DNA of 8,340 nucleotides from Candidatus Aminicenantota bacterium (GTDB taxonomy: Bacteria > Acidobacteriota > Aminicenantia > Aminicenantales > UBA4085). The notes beneath the pieces are model-generated. The model ran no database searches. It was not told the origin of the DNA and saw nothing but the letters and a program-made list of their open reading frames with translations. The DNA lies in assembly GCA_003154255.1 (NCBI GenBank), contig PMCY01000080.1, positions 1,312 through 9,651 on the forward strand, written 5' to 3'. Below are positions 1 through 5,628 of the stretch, piece by piece (within the stretch, counting starts at the first letter, position 1; each line of letters starts with the position of its first letter). The position numbers and the translations under genes are program-made.

Positions 1-1131
1 ACGATGGTCACGGCCGGCGTCTATCTGGTCGCCCGGCTGAACGCCCTGTTCACCTTCTCCGGAACGGCCGGCACCGTGGTCGGCATCGTCGGCGGGGCGA
101 CGGCCGTCTTCGCCGCCACCATGGCCCTCGTCCAGAACGACATCAAGCGCGTCCTGGCCTATTCGACGATTTCCCAGCTCGGCTATATGTTCCTGGGCTG
201 CGGCGTGGGCGCGTACTCGGCCGGGATCTTCCATCTTCTGACCCATGCTTTCTTCAAGAGCCTGCTCTTCCTGGCCGCCGGAAGCGTCATCCACGCCCTG
301 TCCGGCGAACAGGACATGCGTCGGATGGGCGGCCTGCGGCGCTATCTGCCGCGCACGTATCCGACCTTTCTCATCGGCGCGCTAGCCATTGCCGGCGTTC
401 CTTTTTTGTCCGGTTTCTTTTCCAAGGACGCCATTCTGACGTCGGCTTATGCCGGCGGCCATCGCATCCTCTGGGCCCTGGGACTCACCGGCGCCGTGAT
501 GACCGCGTTCTACATGTTCCGGCTCATCTTCCTGACCTTCCATGGCCCCGAACGCCTGTCCCCCGAAGCCAAGGCTCATCTCCACGAATCGCCCGCCTCC
601 ATGACCGCTCCGCTCCTGATCCTGGCCGGGCTGGCCGTCGTCGCCGGATACATCGGCCTGCCGGCCGTATTCGGCGCCCGGGCCGATCTCTTCCGTCGCT
701 TCCTCGAACCGGTCATCCCTGCCCTGGGCGGAGATCAGGCCCATGTGCTGGAGTGGATTCTAATCCTGGCGTCCACCGCGGCCGCCGCGCTGGGCATCGG
801 TCTGGCTTATCTCTTCTATCTGCGGCGGACGGCGATCCCGGCCCGGCTGGTCCGGGCCGTCCCCTGGCTTTACAAGCTTCTCCTGAATAAATATTACGTC
901 GACGAGATCTACGATGCCGTCATCATCTCCCCGCTCGTCCGGGGATCGGATTGGGTCTATCGGCGTTTCGACCTGAAGGTCGTCGATGGCGCCCTCAACG
1001 GGACGGCCGCCGCAACTCGGGCCGCCGGCCGCCTGGCCGGCGCTTTCCAAACCGGATTGATCAAGGACTACGCCCTGGTCTTCCTGGCCGGCGTGGCCGC
1101 ATTCCTGGCCGTGATTCTATGGGCCCTATGA
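1..1131 (+). CDS. nuoL: NADH-quinone oxidoreductase subunit L, C-terminal part (5' end outside window)
   Basis: NuoL is the distal proton-pumping membrane subunit of respiratory complex I and a homologue of Mrp-type antiporters. The frame is open from base 1, so the gene is cut by the window edge; 376 residues are visible of a protein that usually has about 600-650. Counting from the ATG at base 4, I see the antiporter-core segment ALVQNDIKRVLAYSTISQ (41-58). FHLLTHAFFK (76-85) carries the two histidines and the lysine of the proton channel, and GFFSKD (137-142) carries the Lys-Asp pair of the later channel helix. The segment NKYYVDEIYDAVI, the following amphipathic stretch and a final hydrophobic helix match the long lateral helix and C-terminal anchor typical of NuoL. 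That tail separates it from NuoM and NuoN. The stop TGA (1129-1131) overlaps the nuoM ATG, indicating translational coupling in a nuo operon. The ATG at base 4 is internal, not the start. Confidence 0.96.
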   Translation, partial: TMVTAGVYLVARLNALFTFSGTAGTVVGIVGGATAVFAATMALVQNDIKRVLAYSTISQLGYMFLGCGVGAYSAGIFHLLTHAFFKSLLFLAAGSVIHALSGEQDMRRMGGLRRYLPRTYPTFLIGALAIAGVPFLSGFFSKDAILTSAYAGGHRILWALGLTGAVMTAFYMFRLIFLTFHGPERLSPEAKAHLHESPASMTAPLLILAGLAVVAGYIGLPAVFGARADLFRRFLEPVIPALGGDQAHVLEWILILASTAAAALGIGLAYLFYLRRTAIPARLVRAVPWLYKLLLNKYYVDEIYDAVIISPLVRGSDWVYRRFDLKVVDGALNGTAAATRAAGRLAGAFQTGLIKDYALVFLAGVAAFLAVILWAL

Positions 1132-2771
1132 ACATGCCACTGCTGAGCGTCCTTATCTTCGTCCCCCTGGCCGGCGCCGTCCTTCTCATCTTCCTCCCCA
1201 GGGACCGCAAGGACATCCTCTATGGCGTCGCCGGAGCGGCTTCGCTGGCCGCCTTGGGCGCCTCGTTCCTGCTCTTTACCCGGTTCAACGGGGCCTCGGC
1301 CGATCTCCAGTTCGTGGAACGCGTCTCCTGGCTGGGCGGCGGCATCCAGTACCACGTCGGCGTCGACGGCATCAGTCTGATGCTCATCCTGCTAACGACG
1401 CTGCTTTTGCCCATCGCCATCTTCTCCAGCTGGTCTTCCGTCAAGGACCGGATCAAGGAATACCTCTTCTTCATGCTCCTCCTGGAAACGGGCATCCTGG
1501 GCGTCTTCTGCTCCATCAACGTGTTTCTCTTCTATGTCTTCTGGGAAGCCATGCTCATCCCGATGTATTTCCTGATCGGGATCTGGGGCGGCCGGCGGCG
1601 CGTCTATGCCACGACCAAATTCGTCCTGGTGACCATGTTCGGGAGCCTCCTGATGCTGGTGGCCATCTTCGTCTTGGCCGCCCAGTATCAGAAGGCCTCC
1701 GGCACGGCCTCCTTCAACCTCTTCGATTTTTACGGGATGTCGCTCCCGCCCCAGCTCCAGCTATGGCTCTTTCTGGCCTTCGCCCTGGCCTTCGCCATCA
1801 AGGTTCCTATGGTCCCCCTCCATACCTGGCTGCCTGATGCCCATGTGGAAGCCCCCACGGCCGGGTCGGTCATCCTGGCCGCGATCCTGCTGAAGATGGG
1901 GGCCTACGGCTTCCTCCGCTTCGCCCTGCCTCTCTTCCCCGATGCCGTCCAGAAGCTCCTGCCGGCGCTGGCCGCGCTCAGCATCATCGGTATCATCTAT
2001 GGCGGGCTCATGGCCCTGGTCCAGAAGGACATCAAATCCCTGGTCGCCTATTCGTCCGTAAGCCACATGGGCCTGATCATGCTGGCCATCTTCGCCCTCA
2101 ACGTCGAGTCGGTCGAGGGCGCCGTTTTTCAAATGCTCAATCACGGCCTGAGCACCGGGATGCTCTTCCTCATGGTCGGCGTGCTCTACGAGCGAGCCCA
2201 TACCCGGACGATCGCCGATTTCGGCGGCCTGAGTAAAGTGATGCCCGTCTTCGCCGCCTTTTTCCTTGTCGCCATTTTATCCTCCCTCGGCCTGCCCGGC
2301 CTCAACGGGTTCATCGGCGAGTTTCTCTGTTTCTACGGCATTTTCGCCGCCCACAGCGTCTGGGCCATTCTGGCCGTATCCACGGTCATCCTGGCCGCGG
2401 CGTACCTGCTGTGGATGTATCAGCGGGTCATGCACGGCCCGCTTGTCCAGGACAAAATCGTGACTTTTCCCGACATGAACGCCCGGGAGATCGCCCTGGT
2501 CGTGCCCATCGTCATCCTCATGGTCTGGATGGGCCTCTTCCCCCGGACCTTCCTGAAGAAAATGGACGCCACCGTCACGCACTATATCCAGGCCATTAAA
2601 GGCCAGGAGAAAATGTTTATCATGAAGACGGAGGGAGCGGGAAATGATCCCCGGAAAGATTCCGGGGCACTCGGCCGCTGTTTTTATACGCAGCCGAGTA
2701 CGGCGGAAGCGGTCCCCCAAACAAGGTTTGGGGCCCCCTCCGCCGCCCCTTCCGCGGTGAGTGCCCGATGA
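1128..2771 (+). CDS. nuoM: NADH-quinone oxidoreductase subunit M, with an unusual C-terminal extension
   Basis: NuoM is the central antiporter-like proton-pumping membrane subunit of complex I. I chose the ATG at 1128 because it forms an ATGA overlap with the nuoL stop and gives the usual MNMPLLSVLIF hydrophobic N-terminus. In-frame ATGs also exist at 1119 and 1134. The product is 547 residues. Channel residues expected in NuoM are present: Glu140 in FWEAMLIPMYFLIGIWGG, Lys225 in AIKVPMVPLHTWLPDAHVEA, Lys256 in ILLKMGAYGFLRF and Glu398 in GLNGFIGEF. Family similarity runs to about residue 495 (FPRTFLKKMD at 471-480, then a short amphipathic end). The last 50 or so residues (about 498-547) are different: not hydrophobic, rich in Ala, Pro, Ser, Gly and Arg, and encoded by three consecutive inverted repeats (2649-2745). 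They look like an intergenic element read through in frame. The core call is secure; whether the tail is made and kept is unknown. Confidence 0.96.
   Translation: MNMPLLSVLIFVPLAGAVLLIFLPRDRKDILYGVAGAASLAALGASFLLFTRFNGASADLQFVERVSWLGGGIQYHVGVDGISLMLILLTTLLLPIAIFSSWSSVKDRIKEYLFFMLLLETGILGVFCSINVFLFYVFWEAMLIPMYFLIGIWGGRRRVYATTKFVLVTMFGSLLMLVAIFVLAAQYQKASGTASFNLFDFYGMSLPPQLQLWLFLAFALAFAIKVPMVPLHTWLPDAHVEAPTAGSVILAAILLKMGAYGFLRFALPLFPDAVQKLLPALAALSIIGIIYGGLMALVQKDIKSLVAYSSVSHMGLIMLAIFALNVESVEGAVFQMLNHGLSTGMLFLMVGVLYERAHTRTIADFGGLSKVMPVFAAFFLVAILSSLGLPGLNGFIGEFLCFYGIFAAHSVWAILAVSTVILAAAYLLWMYQRVMHGPLVQDKIVTFPDMNAREIALVVPIVILMVWMGLFPRTFLKKMDATVTHYIQAIKGQEKMFIMKTEGAGNDPRKDSGALGRCFYTQPSTAEAVPQTRFGAPSAAPSAVSAR
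2649..2745. repeat. Cluster of three adjacent inverted repeats inside the nuoM 3' end
   Basis: Three perfect hairpins follow each other with one base between them. Hairpin 1 (2649-2667) pairs CCCCGGAA with TTCCGGGG around a 3-base loop. Hairpin 2 (2669-2699) pairs ACTCGGC with GCCGAGT around a 17-base interior holding a T-run. Hairpin 3 (2701-2745) has an outer 7-bp stem, CGGCGGA with TCCGCCG. Nested in it is an inner 8-bp stem, CCCCAAAC with GTTTGGGG, around a 3-base AAG loop (2715-2733). No other stretch noticed in the window has this density of palindromes. The layout resembles small palindromic intergenic repeats (REP/BIME or MITE-like elements), but a single copy cannot show repetition. 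The stretch is coding for NuoM and sits just before nuoN, so folding in the mRNA could also affect nuoN translation or transcript stability. There is no T-tract after the last stem, so an intrinsic terminator is unlikely. Confidence 0.7.
2756..2761 (+). promoter_or_regulatory. Weak ribosome binding site of nuoN
   Basis: GGTGAG lies 6 bases before the nuoN ATG at 2768 and is the only purine-rich Shine-Dalgarno-like stretch at a usable distance. It is a poor match to GGAGG. Together with the ATGA overlap with nuoM it supports coupled translation from 2768. No alternative in-frame start codon lies just upstream. Confidence 0.45.
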
Positions 2772-4195
2772 GTTTAATTCTGCCACTCCTGCCGCTCCTG
2801 GCCGTGGCCGGCGGGGCCATCGTCGTCCTTCTCCTGGACGCCTTCTGGAGGCGTCCCTCCAAGAATCACCTGGCCTTCGCGACCTTGGCCTTTCTGGCCG
2901 CCGCGGCCGCGGCGGCCGTGCGGCTTTGGGACGCCGGCGCGGAGGCCTTTGACGGCGCCCTGCGTCTTGACCGCCCGGCCCTCCTGTTCACCCTGATCCT
3001 CATCCTGGCCGCTTCGTTCACCGTCCTGCTGGCCATGCGCTGGATGGCCCAGCAGAACGCCGCTTTCGGCGAATTCTACGGACTTCTCCTTCTGTCACTC
3101 TCGGGCCTTCTGATCATGGTCTCGACCAGGGACCTGCTGGTCGTCTTCCTGGGCCTGGAAGTCTTCTCAGTCTCCGCCTACGCCCTGACCGGCCTAAAAC
3201 GGAACGATGAGCGGTCGGAGGAGGCGGCGGCCAAATATTTTCTCATAGGCAGCTTTGCCGCGGCCTTCATGGTCTTCGGGCTGGCCATGCTTTTCGGCGC
3301 CGCCGGAAGCTTCGACATCGGCATCCTCCTCGGGTCCGGAAACGCCGCCGGCCTGCCGGCTTTCACCCTGGTCGGACTCGGGTTGGTGATCACCGGCCTG
3401 GCCTTCAAGATCGCCCTCGTCCCCTTCCATATGTGGCAACCCGACGTCTACCAGGGCGCGCCGACTCCCGTTTCGGGATATTTCGTCGTGGCCCCCAAAA
3501 CGGCCGGTTTCCTGGTGCTTCTGCGGCTTGTCCTTCCGATCGGGCGAGGCTCAAGCGGCGGGGACGCGATTCATTATTTCCTCTATGCCGTGGCCGCCCT
3601 GACTATGCTTGTCGGCAACCTCGGCGCGCTCCGCCAGAAAAACCTCAAACGGATGTTCGCTTATTCGAGCATCGCCCACGCCGGATACGTCCTCATCGCC
3701 GTGCTGGCCCTCGATGCCCGCGGCCTGGCCTTTTACCTTGCCAGCTACCTTTTCCTCGGCATCGGCGCATTCGCCGCTCTAGCGGCCATGAGCCGTCCCG
3801 ACCGCGAGTTCGGCGAGCTGGATGATTTCGCCGGGATCGGCTTCCGTTATCCCTGGATCGGCTCGATCTTCTCGATCGTCCTGCTGGCCATGGCCGGCTT
3901 TCCCCCGCTCTCCGGCTTCCTGGCAAAATTCTACGTCTTCAGCGCGGCCGTTCGAGCCGGGCTCACGCCCCTAGTCTTTATCGGTGTCCTGACCAGCCTG
4001 ATCTCGGTCGCGTATTACTTGCGGGTGATCGGGACGATGTACATGCGGGAGCCGGAGCAGCCCGTCGATATCGACGTGGAAAACCCTGCCGTACTCCTCG
4101 TTCTCTTCCTCTGCCTGTACGGAATCCTGCAGCTGGGCGTATTTCCAGGCAACATCCTGCAGGTAATCCGCCAGGCCATGGCCGGCCTGTTCTAG
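2768..4195 (+). CDS. nuoN: NADH-quinone oxidoreductase subunit N
   Basis: NuoN is the third antiporter-like proton-pumping membrane subunit of complex I, the one nearest the peripheral arm. The start at 2768 overlaps the nuoM stop as ATGA and begins MSLILPLLPLLAVAGG, a typical first helix. The 475 residues match the family's usual 460-500. Expected charged channel residues are visible: Glu131 in FLGLEVFSVSAYALTGLKR, Lys156 in AAKYFLIGSF, Lys214 and His221 in FKIALVPFHMWQPDVYQGAP, Lys244 in VAPKTAGFLVLLRLV and Lys387 in LSGFLAKFYVF. About 14 hydrophobic helices are expected for the fold, and the sequence is hydrophobic throughout. It is the last gene of the nuo run. Its TAG stop shares bases with the stop of the oppositely oriented gene, so nothing further belongs to this operon. 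The sequence shows no break or odd residue. Confidence 0.97.
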   Translation: MSLILPLLPLLAVAGGAIVVLLLDAFWRRPSKNHLAFATLAFLAAAAAAAVRLWDAGAEAFDGALRLDRPALLFTLILILAASFTVLLAMRWMAQQNAAFGEFYGLLLLSLSGLLIMVSTRDLLVVFLGLEVFSVSAYALTGLKRNDERSEEAAAKYFLIGSFAAAFMVFGLAMLFGAAGSFDIGILLGSGNAAGLPAFTLVGLGLVITGLAFKIALVPFHMWQPDVYQGAPTPVSGYFVVAPKTAGFLVLLRLVLPIGRGSSGGDAIHYFLYAVAALTMLVGNLGALRQKNLKRMFAYSSIAHAGYVLIAVLALDARGLAFYLASYLFLGIGAFAALAAMSRPDREFGELDDFAGIGFRYPWIGSIFSIVLLAMAGFPPLSGFLAKFYVFSAAVRAGLTPLVFIGVLTSLISVAYYLRVIGTMYMREPEQPVDIDVENPAVLLVLFLCLYGILQLGVFPGNILQVIRQAMAGLF

Positions 4196-4201
4196 GCCGG
4201 C
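4181..4201. other. Hairpin at the convergent nuoN/pcnB stop codons
   Basis: GCCGGCC (4181-4187) pairs perfectly with GGCCGGC (4195-4201) around a 7-base loop. Both stop codons lie here: the nuoN TAG at 4193-4195 and, on the other strand, the TAG at 4192-4194, sharing the palindrome CTAG. No T-run follows on either strand, so it is not a classical intrinsic terminator. A role as a bidirectional 3'-end or transcript-stabilising structure is an inference from position. The pairing could also be chance in GC-rich DNA. Confidence 0.45.
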
Positions 4202-5484
4202 GAGGGATTTCCGCCGGCGGGACGCTTGGGCCGGCGATTCCGCGACGGCCTCCAGCGCCTCTTTTCGGGCTTGGCCCCGCCGGGAAAACGGCGCTGAAAG
4301 AGCGTCTCGAACGTTTCGCCCAGCTGGGGCGGGCGGCCTTCCCGGATCAGGAAGATCAGGCGTTCGGCCTGCGGCCAATGCGTTCTTTGACGGAGCGACC
4401 AGCGCATACGTCCCGACCGGAAGGCCCGCAGCATCATTCCGGTCAGGTAGATGATTTGGACGACGTTGGCCCGGATGGTCTTGGGGATCGTGGCTCCCGT
4501 CTGCAGCGCTTGGAATTCGTCGTGCAGGGCCTTGTGCAGCTCGATCGGCACCTCGGTCAGCAAAAGCTCCTCGAGCCAGGGCCAGAAGATGAGCGCATAC
4601 ATCTCCTCCAGCGAGAGCACCACTCCCGTCGAACGGATATGGTCCTCGATCTCCAAAAAACCGATCAGCCGGCGGAAGAGCCCGGCGTCGGCTTCGTAGG
4701 CCTCGCCGGCCCGGCCCAGGATGTAGCGGAGCAGGCCGTGACAGCGCAGGGCCTCGATCACCGGGCGTGTCTCGTAGGCCAGGTCCTTGTTGAACTCCTC
4801 ATAGAGCCGGGCCCCGGAAGCCGTGCCCAGCAAGTGCGCCTGGGAGCGGACGGCGGCCGCCGCGCAAGTTTCGATCTCGAAGCCCAACCGGGCGGCGTGG
4901 CGCAGGACGCGCCAGATCCGCACCGGGTCCTCGACGAACCGCTCCACCGGATCACCGATGACCCGAATGCGGCGGCAGGCCAGGTCTTCCAGCCCCCCGA
5001 CGTAGTCGATGACCGAGTCGAGAACGGCATCGTAGAGGAGAGCGTTGATCGTGAGATCCCGCCGAAAGGCGTCCTCCCGGGGCGTGCCATAGATGTCCAC
5101 GGGCGCATCGGCCAATTCACCCTCGGGAGGCGCGGGGATGTTCCGCGGATCCTTGCGGAATGTGGCCACTTCGATGATCTTGCCGCCGGGAAAATGGACG
5201 TGGACGAGCCGGAAGCGCCGGCCGATGACGTAGGCATTGGGAAAACGCTTTTTGATCTGGCCCGGGCGGGCGTCGGTGGCGATGTCGAAATCCTTGGGCG
5301 CCTTGCCCAGCATCAGGTCGCGCACCGCGCCGCCCACGAGACAGGCCATGAACCCCTGCCGGTCGAGGCGGTCGATGATCTTCAGGGCATCGGGGTCGAT
5401 CTGGGCCCGGGTGATGGGGTGTCCGGGCGCTTTCAAGATGATCGGTTCGGCAACCGAACCGTCGGGCTTTTCTTTTTTATTCAT
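4192..5484 (-). CDS. pcnB: Poly(A) polymerase (PcnB type, class II nucleotidyltransferase)
   Basis: Predicted to add poly(A) tails to RNA 3' ends from ATP, which in bacteria usually speeds mRNA decay. It is 430 residues, close to the family length. The N-terminal palm carries LVGGAVRDLMLG (49-60) with the Gly-Gly pair, then KDFDIATDA (64-72), whose Asp65 and Asp67 bind metal. RRDLTINALLYD (141-152) and VEDPVRIWRVLRHAARLGFE (184-203) are the neck motifs of the PcnB/CCA family. VIGRRFRLVHVHF (86-98) matches the pattern described for bacterial poly(A) polymerases as opposed to CCA-adding enzymes. The last 25 residues are a basic, proline-rich tail, as in known PcnB proteins. The start at 5484 (MNKKEKPDGS) has a GAGG only one base upstream, so the ribosome binding site is poorly spaced and the exact start is less certain than the product. 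It converges with nuoN (4-base overlap) and diverges from galK. A CCA-adding enzyme is the main alternative but less likely. Confidence 0.9.
   Translation of the reverse strand: MNKKEKPDGSVAEPIILKAPGHPITRAQIDPDALKIIDRLDRQGFMACLVGGAVRDLMLGKAPKDFDIATDARPGQIKKRFPNAYVIGRRFRLVHVHFPGGKIIEVATFRKDPRNIPAPPEGELADAPVDIYGTPREDAFRRDLTINALLYDAVLDSVIDYVGGLEDLACRRIRVIGDPVERFVEDPVRIWRVLRHAARLGFEIETCAAAAVRSQAHLLGTASGARLYEEFNKDLAYETRPVIEALRCHGLLRYILGRAGEAYEADAGLFRRLIGFLEIEDHIRSTGVVLSLEEMYALIFWPWLEELLLTEVPIELHKALHDEFQALQTGATIPKTIRANVVQIIYLTGMMLRAFRSGRMRWSLRQRTHWPQAERLIFLIREGRPPQLGETFETLFQRRFPGGAKPEKRRWRPSRNRRPKRPAGGNPSPA
5443..5481 (+). terminator. Terminator-like hairpin with T-tract, + strand, inside the pcnB 5' end
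   Basis: CGGTTCGG (5443-5450) and CCGAACCG (5454-5461) form a perfect 8-bp stem with a CAA loop. On the + strand a T-rich tract (10 T in 5468-5478) follows after six bases. The gap is longer than in a standard intrinsic terminator. The bases also encode the start of PcnB on the other strand: the T-tract is the antisense of its lysine-rich N-terminus. If active it would stop + strand transcripts running past nuoN before they reach galK. Confidence 0.35.
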
Positions 5485-5516
5485 TCCTCGGTCATGATGG
5501 GGGGCAAAAATAAGAC

Positions 5517-5548
5517 AGTATATTGCGCCATCCCATCGTCCGTGTCAA
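5517..5548 (-). promoter_or_regulatory. Candidate promoter for pcnB
   Basis: Read on the - strand there is a perfect -35 TTGACA (5548-5543) and a TATACT -10 (5522-5517, five of six consensus bases). The spacer is 20 bases, longer than the preferred 17. Transcription would begin near 5510, about 25 bases before the pcnB ATG. The location in the short divergent gap supports it; the spacing weakens it. Confidence 0.35.
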
Positions 5549-5572
5549 TCGAAAACGGACGCTCCCCTCGCG

Positions 5573-5601
5573 TTGACTTCCGCTTCGGCCGGCATTATCA
5601 T
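5573..5601 (+). promoter_or_regulatory. Sigma70-type promoter of galK
   Basis: TTGACT (5573-5578, five of six bases) and TATCAT (5596-5601, five of six) are separated by exactly 17 bases. This predicts a start near 5608 and a leader of about 20 bases before the galK ATG at 5629. It is the best promoter match seen in the window. No clear operator palindrome overlaps it. Confidence 0.6.
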
Positions 5602-5615
5602 CGTCCTCCACGATC

Positions 5616-5621
5616 GAGGAG
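5616..5621 (+). promoter_or_regulatory. Ribosome binding site of galK
   Basis: GAGGAG lies 7 bases before the ATG at 5629. This strong, well-spaced Shine-Dalgarno fixes the galK start, although the same frame stays open for more than 1,200 bases upstream, antisense to pcnB. Confidence 0.8.
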
Positions 5622-5628
5622 AAAATCC

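Noticed and set aside
951..1127. A 59-residue N-terminal extension of nuoM
   Set aside because: It overlaps the conserved nuoL C-terminus in another frame, is Arg/Gly/Pro-rich, and NuoM normally starts directly with a hydrophobic helix such as the one at 1128.
2266..2463. Short + and - strand frames within nuoM, nuoN and galK
   Set aside because: They are out-of-frame or antisense shadows of strongly supported genes, with biased composition and no motif.
2649..2745. The palindrome cluster as a rho-independent terminator between nuoM and nuoN
   Set aside because: No T-tract follows any of the stems on the + strand in the right place, and nuoN needs to be transcribed from the same operon.
2644..2760. 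A 38-codon frame starting at the stranded ATG, with a good ribosome binding site and a proline-rich end
   Set aside because: It consists almost entirely of the palindrome cluster, overlaps nuoM, and resembles no known peptide. The start site is reported as a possible relic, not as a gene.
5600..5621. Small hairpin in the galK leader (ATCGT with ACGAT) and CCTC that could cover the ribosome binding site
   Set aside because: Stems of only 4-5 bp close to the transcription start are expected by chance and have no supporting signal of a riboswitch or attenuator.
4378..5628. The galK frame is open for 417 codons upstream of its real start
   Set aside because: It is antisense to the well-supported pcnB gene, its translation is low-complexity, and the Shine-Dalgarno at 5616 and galactokinase N-terminus fix the start at 5629. 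Such long antisense frames are common in GC-rich genes.
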